A DNA stretch of 64,000 nt from Blastomyces gilchristii SLH14081 (GCF_000003855.2 NW_003101663.1:273715-337714), one strand, 5' to 3'; shown: positions 34,827 through 47,934, counted from the first letter of the stretch. The notes: a model not told the origin generated them from the sequence alone. Program-made: numbers and translations.

Positions 34827-36944
34827 ATGCGACAGCCGGTATATTCTGGTGATCAGCAAGATGACCTTGGGAATGGTCTTAGCGATGGGTTGGGAAATCC
34901 GATGAACCAGTTCAGCAATGGAGCCAATTCTGGCGGAGAACCTGGAAGAAGCAATATTTTCGCGAATAATTTGGCTACTTTCATATTTTTGAAATTCAAT
35001 ATTCAGAGCCGCGCTTCTATTATCATTACGGCTTCATTCAGCGTGACAGCCTCGACTTTCGTGATACTGAGCATTATATATGGTAGCTGGCAGTTATCAA
35101 AGGGAGCCCATCGACGCCGGATCAGGTTAGGAACTCTGAACTTTGACTCTCCCCCCCCTACAGACTGATTATGCTCATGTAGAATGTTCAGGAGACGCTT
35201 CGAATTTTTACGTCACGTCCCTCCCACCAATATTATTCCATTAATGTTTTCGTTTGCGTCGATTTTACAAAGTTCGATATTGATAGGTGTTCAAAGCACG
35301 GGTCTCCAAAACGTATTTGCAGACGGATGTTTAGCTTCTTCACAAATTACTTGGACAGGTAGCTATTGTTATTCTGGAAGGTTTTGAGGCACAAAACTAA
35401 TTCTTGCTTGGCAGCTGCGTGGATTATCGGCTACGTTGTATTGACATTTACTGCGAACGCAGTCTATCAAAGTTTTCGGTCCTTTCAATCTGCTGTTACT
35501 GGGCGAAGGAGTTCGTTGATTTGCTGGGTGGTCGTAACTATTATGCTTCTGTTGACATGGATACCTTCCAAAATTAGGCAGAGGGGAAATGACAGGTGCT
35601 TGGCAACTCTATTACAATGGACCACGCGCTGGTCTGATATCGGTCTAGCCTTGACAATAGGTCTGATTGTCTTGTTTATCGTGAACGGAGCCATTTTATC
35701 AGTGAAACTATGGAGGACGGCAAAGCTTGACACTCAGGATAGAATTGCCAAAAGCAGTATTGTCTATTACCTGGCTGGCACGACTATCATCTTTGTAAGT
35801 GCATCAATACACTTCCTCTCTTATAATGTGCATCTATTTGTCTAACAACAAAAAGACTTTGGTTCTTCCTTTCTGGATACAGGCTACTTTTTTGCGAGGC
35901 GTGAGCAACTTTTCGCTGTTGATGGGCTCTATAGCTTTGAATTTATTTGGCATTGTCTATGCCTTTATTTACCTCCTCTTTTGTGCAAATGGAAGGAACA
36001 TAATGATCGGCCCAGTGGCCTCGACTTGGTTGAAGAAGCGTTCAAAACGCCATGATTCCACAGAACGTGCTCTAATACCAGAAATCAACCAACCTATTAT
36101 TTGTGAGAACCGACGCGAATCATACCTCGAGAAAAAAGACTTTCTCGCTGGCGACGAAGATGACCTCGAAGAGCCAAGGTTTCTAAAAACGAAGAACCCT
36201 AAGCCAGCTCCATTCAACCCAATCTCGACGCCACATCCACTGGTCTTACATTCCGGAAAACCGTCGGGCTATTCTTTTTTCCCCACCAAAGCCTCCTCCC
36301 GCAACACAAGACGATTTGTTCTGAACTCTGACGATAGCCACGAAGATATTCTAGCTCCACCTCGACCATCATACGCCCGCCATCGACGCTTCTCCTCTGA
36401 TGTGAGTGCAGCCACAGTGCAGATTGGCCTTCGACTAAGCAACATTGCACTACCCGCCCATATTCAAAACCACAACTCATCAACGACGAGCTTGGGTAAT
36501 GTTCCCATTCAGACTGGAACACCCATTCGTTCGTCGCCCATCGAAAACCGCAGTCCTGGAGTCGCAAGATCTAAAGGCTCGCAGAAAGAGCTAGGGCCTT
36601 TAACCGGGTCTCTGACCGCACCCTCTGTAAACCAGAATAGCGGTTACCTTGCCCGAGTATCCCCGTTGAGGCAAAACCCACCTGGACTTGGAATTAGCCC
36701 TTCATTGTATTCCAGGCAGACACTTGTAACGAGAATACAGGAAGCCTCAACCAGCAAAAAAGATGTCCTTCCACCCGCACCGCTCCTGATTTTTAAGGGA
36801 GACAGCTATGCTCAGAACGAACGGCCCCCTTTAGCCCAATCCCCGTCTACATTTCCTACTCCGTCGCAGTCCACATGGCCGCGTCCTGGCCGACTATCCC
36901 TCCTACCAGACCAAACCTTCAAACAGCCTGCTCATTGGATTTAG
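34827..36944 (+). CDS. Seven-TM receptor-like membrane protein with long tail
   Basis: Exons 34827-35125, 35183-35358, 35415-35794 and 35856-36944 give about 647 residues. All three introns (56-61 bp; GTTAGG, GTAGCT and GTAAGT donors) keep frame. Hydrophobic segments in order: IIITASFSVTASTFVILSII; IIPLMFSFASILQSSILIGV; AAWIIGYVVLTFTANAVY; SLICWVVVTIMLLLTWIP; IGLALTIGLIVLFIVNGAIL; VYYLAGTTIIFTLVLPFWIQ; FSLLMGSIALNLFGIVYAFI. Seven helices after a short polar N-terminus and before a roughly 290-residue Ser/Pro-rich cytosolic tail is the plan of fungal GPCR-like proteins. The tail has RHRRFSSD-type phosphorylation-prone sites. I see no CFEM domain, so it is not PTH11 with CFEM. Ligand and G-protein coupling are unknown. 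The first in-frame ATG was used as start. Confidence 0.75.
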
Positions 36945-38550
36945 TATGCGTTGAATGAAGCCACAATTCCACAATTGCCATTCATATATTGGCCGAATCC
37001 CAAATCTCGAACCCAAAATGAACTCTCTACCTAGAGACCCCACGGTTGAATCATTGACCCCTCAGCCGTACCCCATCAGGCACATCTAAAATAAACCTAC
37101 ATTACTTCACGACAATACCGCGTATCTTATTGCGGTTATCAACTCTTGCATCTACCATTTATTACTAGGCCTGCTGAGCCAGGTTCACTCTTCCTGGAGA
37201 ATTCTGCCTGCTTTACTATTCCCCCTGTTGACTTTCCTTTATTAAGATGTTGTGTTTGGTTGCTCAATTCAAAAATTTTCAAGAAATGCCGGCAACAATG
37301 GCATAAGGCTATCCCACATCACCGTCATATTTTTATCATTTGTCTCTCTCTCCTTTTTTTTCTTAAGCATGCCCGCACGATTTCTTTATAACGCAGCACC
37401 CTCCGCCACCCTCCGCCACCCATTTCATAACCAACACACTTGACGAAATATACCCCCTTCCCTTACGTACAGTACCAACCTAGTCGCTTCTATTTTCATG
37501 TATTATGTATCACAGAATATATCCACTATGCGCCTCTTCATTCATGGCCCTCCCCGTCTCCAGCTAATCCCCCCCCCCAACTGTGCTCTTTTATTCCCTT
37601 TATTTATATTATTATGTACACTTCGACCCGTGAGCTCCGTTTTCTTCACCATGCTACATATCCCAACAAACATGGGAGGAAACATGAAATTGAGAAATGC
37701 AGAGAGTTGTAAGAAATTATTGTTTTTTTTCAACAATATTGCTAAAATCCATTTGTGAACTGTCCCGAAACAAAATGGAAGTGATGTACATGTACATTCA
37801 CTTTCTATAATCTTTAGGACTTATTCCACACCTAGCTGTTAGAACTTGCGCCTTACACAGCTCAGCGGACAGGAGGCAACATAAAGAAACCCGGTGCAGT
37901 TCATTGTTGTACTCTAAACTCAATTCATTTTCCTGGTTACATATAGGTAACTGTAGGCTGAATACAAGTACCGTCCTATCAGGCGTCTGAACACGGACAC
38001 TACACAGCGGGTGGGAAAGTGGGGAACAATAAAAACTCGAGCTATTGATACGTAGAACGAAACCATACACATCGAGGCTTTTGAAATCGCCTTATTGATA
38101 TGAAACCATGCGCGCTGGTAAGCTCTCCGCGTCCGGACAGATATATTCGTTCGAACAGTATTCGTATAAAATAAAATGAACGAGAGAGAAAAGTTCACAT
38201 GGAATAAATGATTCTATATCTATATACGTAGTTATACATGAGATGGGAGAGAAAAAAAAAAGCCGAGGGGACTAGGGAATGATGGGTTGGTTTCCACCCC
38301 CAACAAGTCATAATATATTATACACGAATACTCCTTACACAACAATATAGTCATGGGGCATTATCCAAACCTGCCGCTCTGTGGTCTCCAAGAAAATATT
38401 GAAAAAAAAAATAAAAAATAAAAAATAAAAAAATAAAAATAAAAAATAAAAAGGCAGACCCTCCTCGGGGTGGAGCCAGTTAGTTTCCTCTGTCCACAGT
38501 GAAGAGATAGCAAAGCCATCGTAAAGGCAAAATCAGCTCAAACAGCCCGA
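36945..38550. other. Convergent 3' region between receptor-like gene and LeuRS
   Basis: No supported gene. It contains a GTACATGTAC palindrome at 37786 and an (AAAAAT)n run at about 38400-38450, near the likely LeuRS 3' end. Short frames here lack protein-like composition. Confidence 0.5.
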
Positions 38551-41500
38551 TCAGAACACCACGTTGATAACTCTCCCACCACCAACGACAATAACTCGTT
38601 TCCTCTTATCCCAATCATTCCTCTCCTTCAGCCACAATTTTCCTTCGTCTGTTTCCAGAAGATGTGACAGAATCCAGGCCTTTTCTTCATCCGAAGAAAC
38701 CTTTTTCGACGCAGAGTCACTGCCAGGTGGAGCAGGTATAGTTGTGCTGAAGCGAAGTTTTCCATTTACTTGCACTGCGACGGTTTTGCCGCCGCGAGCG
38801 CGGAGTGCTTGAACCTCGGGTGGCGAGAGGAGTGGAGCAGGCCAAGGTGAAGAAAAAATCGACGGGACTGTTTTGGCGGATGAAGGCGTAGTGGAGGTGT
38901 TTGGGTTTGAGCTATGGAGGTGTTCCCAGCATTCAGAGGCGAGTGCTGGGGTTATAGGGGCTAGAAGTCGGAGGAGAGAAGATAGCGCTGTGTAGAGGAT
39001 AGTTTGTGAGGTTGGCGATGATGCCGTGGTTGGTAGTGGCGATGACGCCAGGGAATTTGTAAATTTGGTCAGGTTCGATATCACCGTGTTTAGACCGTAG
39101 GGCATCCCATCGAGACACTGGGAAACTGATGTAATCGCATCGTGCGCTACAAGTAGGATCGCGGATTCATCGTCGGATATCTTACTTAAGTCCGGTAGTC
39201 TGATGTCATTCAGGGACTTGAAAGATTCAGCGCTCAGAAACGAATGGCCTTCCAATGAAATGCGGGAATCTAATACAACGCGCCACAGGCGGTTGAACCA
39301 CCGTTCCATGCCAACGATTTTAGATTCGTCCCACTCAAGAACTTCGCTGACAGGGGCAGAAAATAGAATATGTGCGCGGACTGCGTCAGAACCATAGGTA
39401 TCGATGCAAGTGGTCGGGTCCACCCCATTATATTTGCTTTTCGACATCTTTTCAAAAGATACATTTGGGGTGGTCTGAGTGCTCTTGATCAGCGGAGCGT
39501 CGGGATTGGATATGTCAACCTCCGATGGCCGGAGGAAGCGGCCTGTAGAGGGGTCAGAGTATGTCTTGCCATGAACCATTCCCTGTGATAGCAACTTCAG
39601 GAAAGGTTCTGTAACCCCCGCGGGGCCTGGCAACTCCTTGGGAAACAATTCGGAAGTAGCTAGAAATTTATATATAAACCGCGCGTATAGTAGGTGCAAG
39701 ATTGCGTGCTCAATGCCTCCGATATAAATATCGACGGGATGGGCATGGGATGGGGAAAATGGTTCTGTTGGGTTCGCCGGGTCAAGGAATCGCAGGAAGT
39801 ACCATGAAGAGTCGACAAACGTGTCCATTGTGTCAGTATCCCTTTTAGCAGCCTTACCGCAGCTAGGGCAATAAGTGTGAAGCCATTCTTCAGCTGACTC
39901 AAGTGGATTTCCGTGACTACCTCTCAAGCCTGCACCTTCAATGACTGGTAGTTCAACAGGGAGTTGATCTTTCGGAACGGGAACTGGGCCACATGAATGG
40001 CAATGGATAATAGGGATAGGGGCTCCCCAGTACCGCTGCCGACTGACTAACCAGTCCCTAAGCCGCCAACTTTCTGCGACGTCTGCAAAATTGCCTTGAC
40101 TTTTCAAGTCTTCGACTATTTTTCTACCACCCTCTTCAGATGACATGCCACTGTAAGACCCGCAGGTATCAGCTAAAATACCATGGCCGGTAAATGGCTT
40201 CAGTTGCGCCTCTGGTAATTCTGCTGGTTCACTTGGTTGTGATGGCTTTTGCTTAACAACAAAAGACACCGGCTGGGATTCTGAGTTTTCGTTCCAAAAT
40301 GCAAAATCTCGAGAATCATGGCCGGGTACACCCATGACCGCGCCGTCGCCGTACTCCCCTAAAACATACGGAGCAACGTAAACCGGAATTGAAGCCTGTA
40401 GCGAAGGATTTGCCTCAACCGAGCTAAGGGGGTTGACAGCCAAGACGCCCGGCAAGCGATAACCCGCTTTTGTATCTGGTGGGAGAGATACTGCGGAATC
40501 GAGAAAGGATTTCAGCTCAGGGTCGGAGCTTGCGATTTTCACCACCAAAGGATGAGTCATTGACAACGCAAGATACTGAACCCCATGAAGGGTGTCTGGT
40601 CGAGTTGTGAATACCTGAATATCGTAATTATCATCGGGGGCAGAAACGAGAAATTTTATTTGTGCTCCAAAAGACTTTCCCAGCCAGTGCCTTTGCATCG
40701 ACAATACCCGCTCAGGCCAACCAGCCGCCAGTGAATCAAGGTCCTTCAGTAATGCTTCCTTGAAAGCTGTAATGCGGAAAAACCATTGCTTGAGCTCGAC
40801 CTTTTCCACTTTCGCTCCAGATCTCCATGAGCATCCATTCGCGTCAACCTGTTGGTCCTACCGTGTCAGAAGATGGCATACTGTTGGATATTCAAGATGG
40901 TCGTACCTGCTCATTTGCTAAAACTGTTTTGTCAACTGGATCGTAATTGACTAACGCCTTTGCTTGATACGCCAGCCCTTTTTCATATAACATAAGGAAT
41001 ATGCGCTGCGTATGTTTATAGAATTCAGGCGAACATGTCATCAACTCCTACAGCTCTCGCAAACAATTTGAAAACGTCAGTGAACCAGATACTTACAAGA
41101 ATATCCTATATCATCAGGAGCTGACGAAACACAGTATATATTTATCATACCCTATCCCAGTCAAATCGTGCCCCAATCGCCCTCAGCTGTTCCTTCATAT
41201 TGGCGATATTCTGCATGGTCCACCGCGCCGGATCAATTCCCCGCTCGATCGCGGCATTTTCCGCTGGAAGCCCAAACGCATCCCACCCCATAGGATGTAG
41301 CACATCATATCCTTTCATATGCTTGAACCGAGCCAATACGTCGGATATGGTGTAAACCCGCACATGGCCCATATGCAATGCGCCCGATGGATACGGGAAC
41401 ATTGAGAGGACATATGCCTTTTCCTTGCCATGGTTATTCACCAATTCAGATGTAGGATCACTCCGCCATTTGTCTTTCCATTTTCTGTCCACTGCCAACA

Positions 41501-41612
41501 GATCTAGTCTCCGCGAGGCGGTCGATGAAGCGCGAATCGCGGGACGGGCACGGAGCCCGGAGAAGAGGTATCGACCCCATTGCTGGGCGAGGGTTGCATG
41601 CCGGAAATTCAT
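38551..41612 (-). CDS. NAM2: Mitochondrial leucyl-tRNA synthetase
   Basis: Exons 41612-41151, 41047-40907 and 40848-38551 give about 966 residues; introns of 103 bp (GTATGA...TGTAG) and 58 bp (GTACGA...AACAG), both phase 0. It charges mitochondrial tRNA-Leu; the yeast homologue NAM2 also helps group I intron splicing. The start [17 protein letters not shown] is a presequence. The class I HIGH signature is [12 protein letters not shown], followed by [14 protein letters not shown]. The CP1 editing insert includes TTRPDTLHG and [15 protein letters not shown]. The zinc-like CHSCGP and CPSCGK pairs flank the tRNA-recognition region. The KMSKS loop is [14 protein letters not shown]. An anticodon-binding region and a short C-terminal domain end in RVINVVF. 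Bacterial-type organisation and length, together with the presequence, separate it from the cytosolic enzyme. Confidence 0.95.
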
Positions 41613-43333
41613 TTGGATCGACGTCGCATCCCCATATCACCCTCTTCCTAGAAAATCACCGTCAGGCCATTTAAAACGAGTGTGATTTGGCGATGTGGCC
41701 CGCAATTCCGTTGACTTGGACTGTTTATCCGTAAGTAACAGAATCTCCGAGCTCTGGTAAGGGTGAAATTCGGAGATACGCTAGGCTGCTTTGGGATTAG
41801 GGTATTCCCCTTGCTATCTGAGGTTTTACTGACGAAACCCTAACTGAACATCGAGAGTTATACAACGATGGCGCTGAGCTATTCATGGATGCCCCGTCGG
41901 TTTGACCTTTCGCTTCTGGTAGGTCTCACAGGTTTGGTGCTCGACATCATTTAAGCGAAGCTTGACTCAACATGTTCCATATACCCTCGTCCCCTCTTCT
42001 CCACCACCTACAACTACTCCGAGCTAGCAGCTACTCTACTGATAGATACAGGAGGGAAGGGATTCAGTTTGATAGGATGAGTTGATACAAAGGCTGGTCA
42101 TTGGATTTTCTAGAAAATGATATTGACTCAGTGTATGATCATTGTCATAATCTTGAAGACATGCATCAACGAAAGCCTTGATTTTGAAATTTTCAAGCAT
42201 GATCAGGTCTAAAATACAGGGAACATGGACCTAAAAACATTTGTAGCTTCCGGGACCTGTGCGCTAACATATGAGAAGCATAGAAAGTCTCAGCTGTCTA
42301 TTTACCAGGGAGGAAGAGGTGGTATGGCATTCCGGATCCAAAATCTAGTTTTGGTCAGTAATAGGATTTCGTTACTCTTTCACGACAGTGTAAAGAGGGG
42401 AGTTAAAGGCAGCAGTGACGAAAAAGCATGCGAGATAATCATTCATAGCCATAACGGGCTGTTTGAGCAAATTGTCAAGGTGTGTTGATTTTCTCATGTC
42501 CCACTCACGGGTAACTTACTAACTTGGAGTACACTATATTCCGACTTGCGCTCACGGATCTCCACACACACATATCCAATTTTCACATGGAAACAATCCG
42601 CAACTTAATCGGCGCGAACCGCCATCCGAGAGCTTATGCAATGCGATTACAAGGATGCTTCGAATTTTGTGTCACTGACCAGACAGCACGCACAGGTTTC
42701 CAGGTTGCTGTCAGGCTGAGTTTGAAGCAAAGCGTTTGTTTAGAGCCGCAAGTGGAACTCGGCAACCATGATCGTCGTGCTAGCCGGCCAGGAATGGCGC
42801 TGATCAACAACCTCGCCGACCGCCACGAGGTTGGACCCGCTGGCTGCGGAGTGGCTCCCTATGCCACTTCGGCCCACCAACTTCCCTCACGGTCTCCTGA
42901 GCCGGTTAGCATCGTGTGGCCTGAGTTGTTATTTGTTCATGTACTCTGTGCGGTACATATACATGTGCATTAGTGTACTTCATTTCTTCGTCAACGTGTT
43001 GAGGTGTGGTTGATTCAAATAACTACTTAGAGTTGTCTTCCCCACGATATCCTGGCGCACTGCCCTTTCCCAAGCTATGACACTACCACGGGAAACGTTC
43101 CGACAATTTTAGAACTCAGTCATCTTGAAGTTTTACTATGCACTAATCTCCAAATCATTAGAAATTTCTGCCCACTCTTGGGAAGCAACCCCCTGACACG
43201 ATTGGCCCCAGAGTCCAGTGACCATAAAATACATGTCCAATTCCTCAGACTTTAATAATGACTACCATATCTGAATCTAAATCTAAATCATATCTATTAG
43301 TCTTAATCTACAGTACCTACCCTTCCACCCCTC
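41613..43333. other. Intergenic upstream of LeuRS
   Basis: The LeuRS promoter lies on the left side. Frames at 42225-42488 and 42524-42973 (+) are open but start poorly or end without features. They have no domain resemblance, and I do not call them genes. The right end is the 3' flank of AIM32. Confidence 0.45.
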
Positions 43334-44680
43334 TCACAGCCTCATAATCTCCCCATCCGCGCCAATCCCACCGCGAAAATGCTCAGAAATAACCCGACCC
43401 CCCAACACCGTCTCCTCAACAATCCCTTCTACATGTCTCGGCTCAACTCTTCCATACCAAATCCCTTTCCCAGCCAATGACATCGCCCCGCCCTGTCCAT
43501 TACCCGGCGACGACAATGACGGCGGTAGGTAAATAATAACATTCCCCGCATACTTATGCCCTCCAATATGACTTATTAGCCCCACATTCGCCTGCCCAAC
43601 ATCATCTGCAAACCCACCATCGCCAGCTTCCTCGCCGCCACTGACACGGAACCCTCTCCCCTGCAAGACGCGCCGGAACTCAGCCTGCAAAAGCGGGCCC
43701 AGGATCCCACACCGCTGGTCGCGATGGCCGTGTCCGCATATCAGGATGGTGGGGGAGTGTTGGATCCGCACCATATCTGGGAAGAGGGAGGGTTGGAGGG
43801 TGGGGACACGGCGCATGTGCTCCCTCTGGGCGGCAGGGAGCGCGTCGTGGGCTGGGTGGAGGGTTGTGGGGAGGAGAAAGACGCGGACGAAGGCATCTAG
43901 GCTGGGTTCGTCGAGGGGGATTGTTGGTATGTAGCGGAATGAGGGGAATAGGAGGGCGGAAGCGGTTGTAGGGGTGGTGGTGGTGGTGGAAGCGGTTGTG
44001 TTGTATGGTCGGAATGAGGTATTTGTAATCATGATATTGTTGTATGGCTATTATTTACTTCCGCAAATTCGAATTAGCGAAGCCTCGTAGAGAAATCCTT
44101 TTTGCAACATCTCGGTTCCATCATTCCTGGCATGGGAATCCAGCAATCAAGACCGGGGAGTGGGTGACGCGGTGTTCCCGGACCACCCGTAACAGACAAT
44201 AGGGCCCTATATCAAACCGGTATACTCCGTACTCACATCAGCATACCTTCCTCCTCTCCCAATGAGCCCCTTTAAGCCCCTCCCTAACATTCCCCAGCCC
44301 TCATCCACCCCGTCTTCCTCAATCCTACTCCTCCAGTCACGCTGCCCGGTCAAGATAAGCACCTGCTGCGAATACGGCGCCATGGTGCCATTGAGGTCGC
44401 GCTCGTGGTCAATCTCCAGGCCCTGGGGCATTTTTGGAGTTGGCGCACAGGGACATGTTGGTTCCGGGCACGAGGGCGTTATGGGAAATGGTGGGGGGAT
44501 GGTTATACGACGTGAGGAAGTTGAGGAGTTTCTGGAGGTGAGGTGCGGACGAAGTCGGTTGGAGTGGAGGTGGGGTCTAGCGCGACATAGTGTCGAGAAA
44601 CGAGTCACTGGCATGAATGCGCATCCACGTACCATGTTGAAGAGGGCACTGGGAAGGGTAGAAGTCCTGCAAAGCGGCAT
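43334..44680 (-). CDS. AIM32: Aim32/Apd1-type thioredoxin-like [2Fe-2S] protein
   Basis: Exons 44680-44237 and 44047-43334 give about 385 residues across a 189-bp phase-0 intron (GTGAGT...AATAG). The family motif C-x8-C...H-x-G-G-H is complete: CGHGHRDQRC, then after 46 residues HIGGH. In Apd1/Aim32 proteins these two Cys and two His bind a [2Fe-2S] cluster on a thioredoxin-like (sucrase/ferredoxin-like) fold. The Arg/Ser-rich, acid-poor N-terminus (TSRNSSTSSRRIT) fits a mitochondrial presequence. It precedes CPEPTCPCAP, a Cys-rich segment, and LNGTMAPYSQQVLILTG, the usual start of the domain. Yeast Aim32 is a mitochondrial matrix/IMS redox protein. The long Gly/Asp-rich loop between the ligands (RVSGGEEAGDGG) is variable in the family. 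Confidence 0.9.
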
Positions 44681-45343
44681 TGTGAGGCCGCATTCGCCGG
44701 TCTGAGATGGTAAGTTATGTTTTAAGTGGGGAGAGCTAATATTTCAGCCAAAAATAAAAAAAAAGAAGAGAAATAAAAAAAACCCATGACACTTTAAATA
44801 GCATACCGTATGCGAGAGGTATGATGGCATGTATAATAGTTTATTCTATGAGAGGGGTTAAGAGAAGAAGTTGTTTCTAAAAATCTCAAGCTTGTTTTCT
44901 GTATGCAGCTTGATGCTTGGAGATAAAGGCAGATATTTTAAAGATAGTAACTTTGTATGAAATAACTTAACTAAATAAAAACTAAAAACTAGAACTGAAA
45001 AATATTAAAAATACATCACCTAAAATTGCTAGCGTCAGAACCTATCTATCTAGGCATTTGGCTTAAGGGGATACTCTGTAGATCCGCCCGCAAGAGAGAC
45101 TGAATAACGCATAGAAAATCCCTTGCAAGTAATATACAACTAATTTGAGCACATGTTCATATATTCACACTCCCTATGACTATGTAAAACAGAGCAATAA
45201 TAAAGTCTACTAAAAATACTCCTCTCGCAATGAAGTGCCACACCAAGCTTGTAAACGAGAAGTTCGGATCTCATCACAGGGTTCCCTGCTTGCAGTAAAT
45301 ATCTTGCATATATATCCCCGTAAACGAGCTTCAACTAGCCTAA
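44681..45343. other. Short intergenic between AIM32 and RCE1
   Basis: AT-rich, no gene supported. It holds poly-A stretches at 44750-44780 and the presumed RCE1 3' end. Confidence 0.45.
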
Positions 45344-46631
45344 CTAAGCACTAGGTGTGAAAGATGCCAACTCATGCGACGACTCTGTCAGTCTCCAGAG
45401 CTGAGAATAGAAGGCGAAAGCCCCAGCAACCAAGATGACGTAGTAGGCAACAGTCCATCCGATATTCAACGATTTGTGCGTCATGAAATCGGGTCCGCCG
45501 TCCACATCCTCCTTGCCCCTGGTGACAGTTGGAATAGCAGACTCCCGCGCTTCCACGCGACCCCAAAGGCGGGGCAGTCCACAGTAGTTGCAAAATGCAT
45601 GGACAAGGATCACTGCTGGCAAAGAGCCGGTCCGGAGGTAGAGGAAGGTGGCATACCAGCCAAATATAGTGGTGTATCCAAACTGGAAAAGAGTCCTGGC
45701 GATGGAAGGCATGAAGCTGGTGTGAGGGTGGGTAAGTCTGAACTCATAGAAGTGGTGCACGTGCGCGATTCCAAAATAGAGCGGGGTGATGAACACAATT
45801 CGAGCAGGGGATAGATCGGTTAGCAGGTGGAGGGGAGTTAGTATTGAGCGAAATATGACTTCCTCCGTGATCGGCCCCTACGCGATGTTAGAATAAAGCC
45901 TGGAAAATGTAGACAGCTGACAGTTAGGTGGGCTATGGATGGATGACTTACCGCAACAAAGTTCCTCCAGCCTATCCATCCCCCAAGTGTTTCTGCTACA
46001 CGGCTGCCACGAATCCAATCCTTCCACTCTCCCTCAACAATACCAACCTCGAATAAAGGACCCATGAAAAGGAGCGCCGTCAACAGGAAACATTTTACAA
46101 TCTCCAAGGCCCCGATAGGCCACCATCCCAATAACCGCAGCGCTTCTGTGGGGGGATAATTGGCTTTATAGATAAAAAAGCAGAATACTCCCAGGCTTGA
46201 GAGAAAACATGACGTCGTTACAGCTCGTACGCGAGCTTTAATCACCGATGGTGCATCCCTGCTCAAAGTAGGCGACGGTCTAGTTGCGGGAGACACATAG
46301 AAAGGGACAACGTATAGCAGAGTAAATATAACCTGAAATCACGTGGGTCAGTCAGTTGTCCAGGAGATGTAGTTGATAGAACCATGGTGGACACGAGATA
46401 TCGCATGGCCAACGCCGTGGATGAGAGCTACAGAGATCTTGGAGTGCATACCGAAAGGAGAACAGCCGCAAAAATTGAAAGCACTGGCTCCGGTTTTTCT
46501 AGAGTCCAGCACGTTGTGTTAGAATGAGTGCATGGATGTTTTAATCAGGAACTGAAAAATTGTTAAAAGCAAAGCACACCATTTTTGCTATATAGGTCTT
46601 TCAGCCTATCCATCAGCCCCGTGGGTGCCAT
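45344..46631 (-). CDS. RCE1: CAAX prenyl protease 2 (Rce1)
   Basis: Four exons, 46631-46580, 46498-46452, 46332-45952 and 45877-45344, give about 337 residues. Two very short first exons (52 and 47 nt) were placed by consensus splice sites (GTGTGC...CTCTAG, GTATGC...TTTCAG) and frame. They supply MAPTGLMDRLKDLYSKN and EPVLSIFAAVLLS, the first TM helix. Rce1 is an ER-membrane CPBP-family glutamate endoprotease that removes the -AAX tripeptide after prenylation of Ras/Rho and similar proteins. The catalytic motifs are present in order: GPITEEVIFR (Glu pair), FGIAHVHHFYE (His) and LVHAFCNYCGLP (His/Asn). Multiple hydrophobic helices run through the protein. Hidden first exons mean a simple single-frame call would lose the N-terminus. 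Confidence 0.92.
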
Positions 46632-47281
46632 TACCTCTTTCTCGACGTTTTCGATCAAGGCAGGCCACTAACTAATGAAATGTCTTTGATGGTGCTTGAA
46701 AACACCGAAGTGGATCTCAGGGCAAAGGGTTGCGGGTATATCTCCACAAGCTATAAGATTGGCTCGCGGGCGGGGGGTTTAGATGACAGTCTCTAGCGGG
46801 CAAACCAGCATGCTGCTTATCGAGAGACGGTCTGTCAAGCTTCTGGTGGCTGCAAGAACCCGCTCTCTCTGTGCAATGCCAGGTGGTTGAAGGTATGAAA
46901 GGACGCTCTGGCTTTGAGCTGGAGCTAGTTACGCAGTAGTTTTGCCAGGCTTGGCGCACCACCGTCCTGACCATTTAATATCGAACCATTTACCTTTGAA
47001 CCTTTGAAGCATGTGAACTCAGAACTCGAACAACATAACCCAACAAACAACGATCAAACTACTTGAGCTTATTCCTCTTAGGTATCGGATTATTGATTCA
47101 GGGTTGATATTTCTGTTTACAAGGAAATACAGAGTATGTTTCACCAGGCCAAGGCTCGGTGTTTCGTTGGACAGCCCGCCATTCTTTTGGCAGCCAGCTC
47201 ATCTGTATGGTTTCCTGTTGGGCACAATCAAGATCTCCTCATTGAAAGTTGTTTGAAATAGTGACCCACATCAAGGGAGGA
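46632..47281. other. Intergenic upstream of RCE1
   Basis: No gene supported. This is the RCE1 promoter side, and it ends in the minisatellite. Confidence 0.45.
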
Positions 47282-47428
47282 CTCTATACCCGGGGCAGTC
47301 TCTATCCAGGCCAGTCTCTATACCCAGGGGTCTCTATACCCAGGGACCTCTATACCCGGGGGGGCTCTATACCCAGGGGGCTCTATACCCAGGGTTCTCT
47401 ATACCCGGAGTGCTCTATACCTGGAGGG
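47282..47428 (+). repeat. 16-bp minisatellite, about nine copies
   Basis: The unit is CTCTATACCCRGGGNN. Nine successive copies begin with CTCTAT; seven are 16 bp and two are 17-18 bp. The fifth has seven G in a row. Variation is confined to the last six bases. Since 16 is not a multiple of three, all frames read short Leu-Tyr-Pro-Gly words; this is not a coding array. Confidence 0.85.
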
Positions 47429-47934
47429 TAAAACCATATATAATAATATACTAACTACATTAATACTAGTGTAACTATTGGTGTGTGTCTATAATGAGTA
47501 TTATGTGGAATTAGGCTTTACACTGAACAACATCTAAAAAAGCCATTATTATTGTTTGACCCATTCATCTGTCACTACGGAGTATAGGCTGTCCATGCAA
47601 AGACCAGCTGGGTGGCGCAGAAGCCAGCGCCCTGGCTTGACTTGCACCAACAGCTGCAACCAGCTCTGTGAGTGGATGGGACCGAGCGGGATTCCTGCTA
47701 CTGAATTCTCGTCGAGAGGCCAGGCATCTTTAACATACTCTTTTTCTGCGATCAATTTGGTATTATCGCCGATTCATCCCAATTATTGTCCTAACAAGAG
47801 TCGTCGAAAGAACGACGCTAAAGTTGCCTGGCCTCCTCACGAGGAGACGTTTTTTGTATAATAAGAGAAAATCCCGCTGTTGCAGCTTCGAAGCCTCCTC
47901 TCTCCGGAATTCAAAGCTATTTTCTATCGCTACA

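Noticed and set aside
42225..42973. Two open plus-strand frames upstream of LeuRS
   Set aside because: They have no domain features and cannot be joined sensibly. The second starts at a non-ATG codon.
47249..47431. A short plus-strand frame of Leu-Tyr-Pro-Gly words
   Set aside because: It is a by-product of the 16-bp minisatellite, whose period is not a multiple of three.
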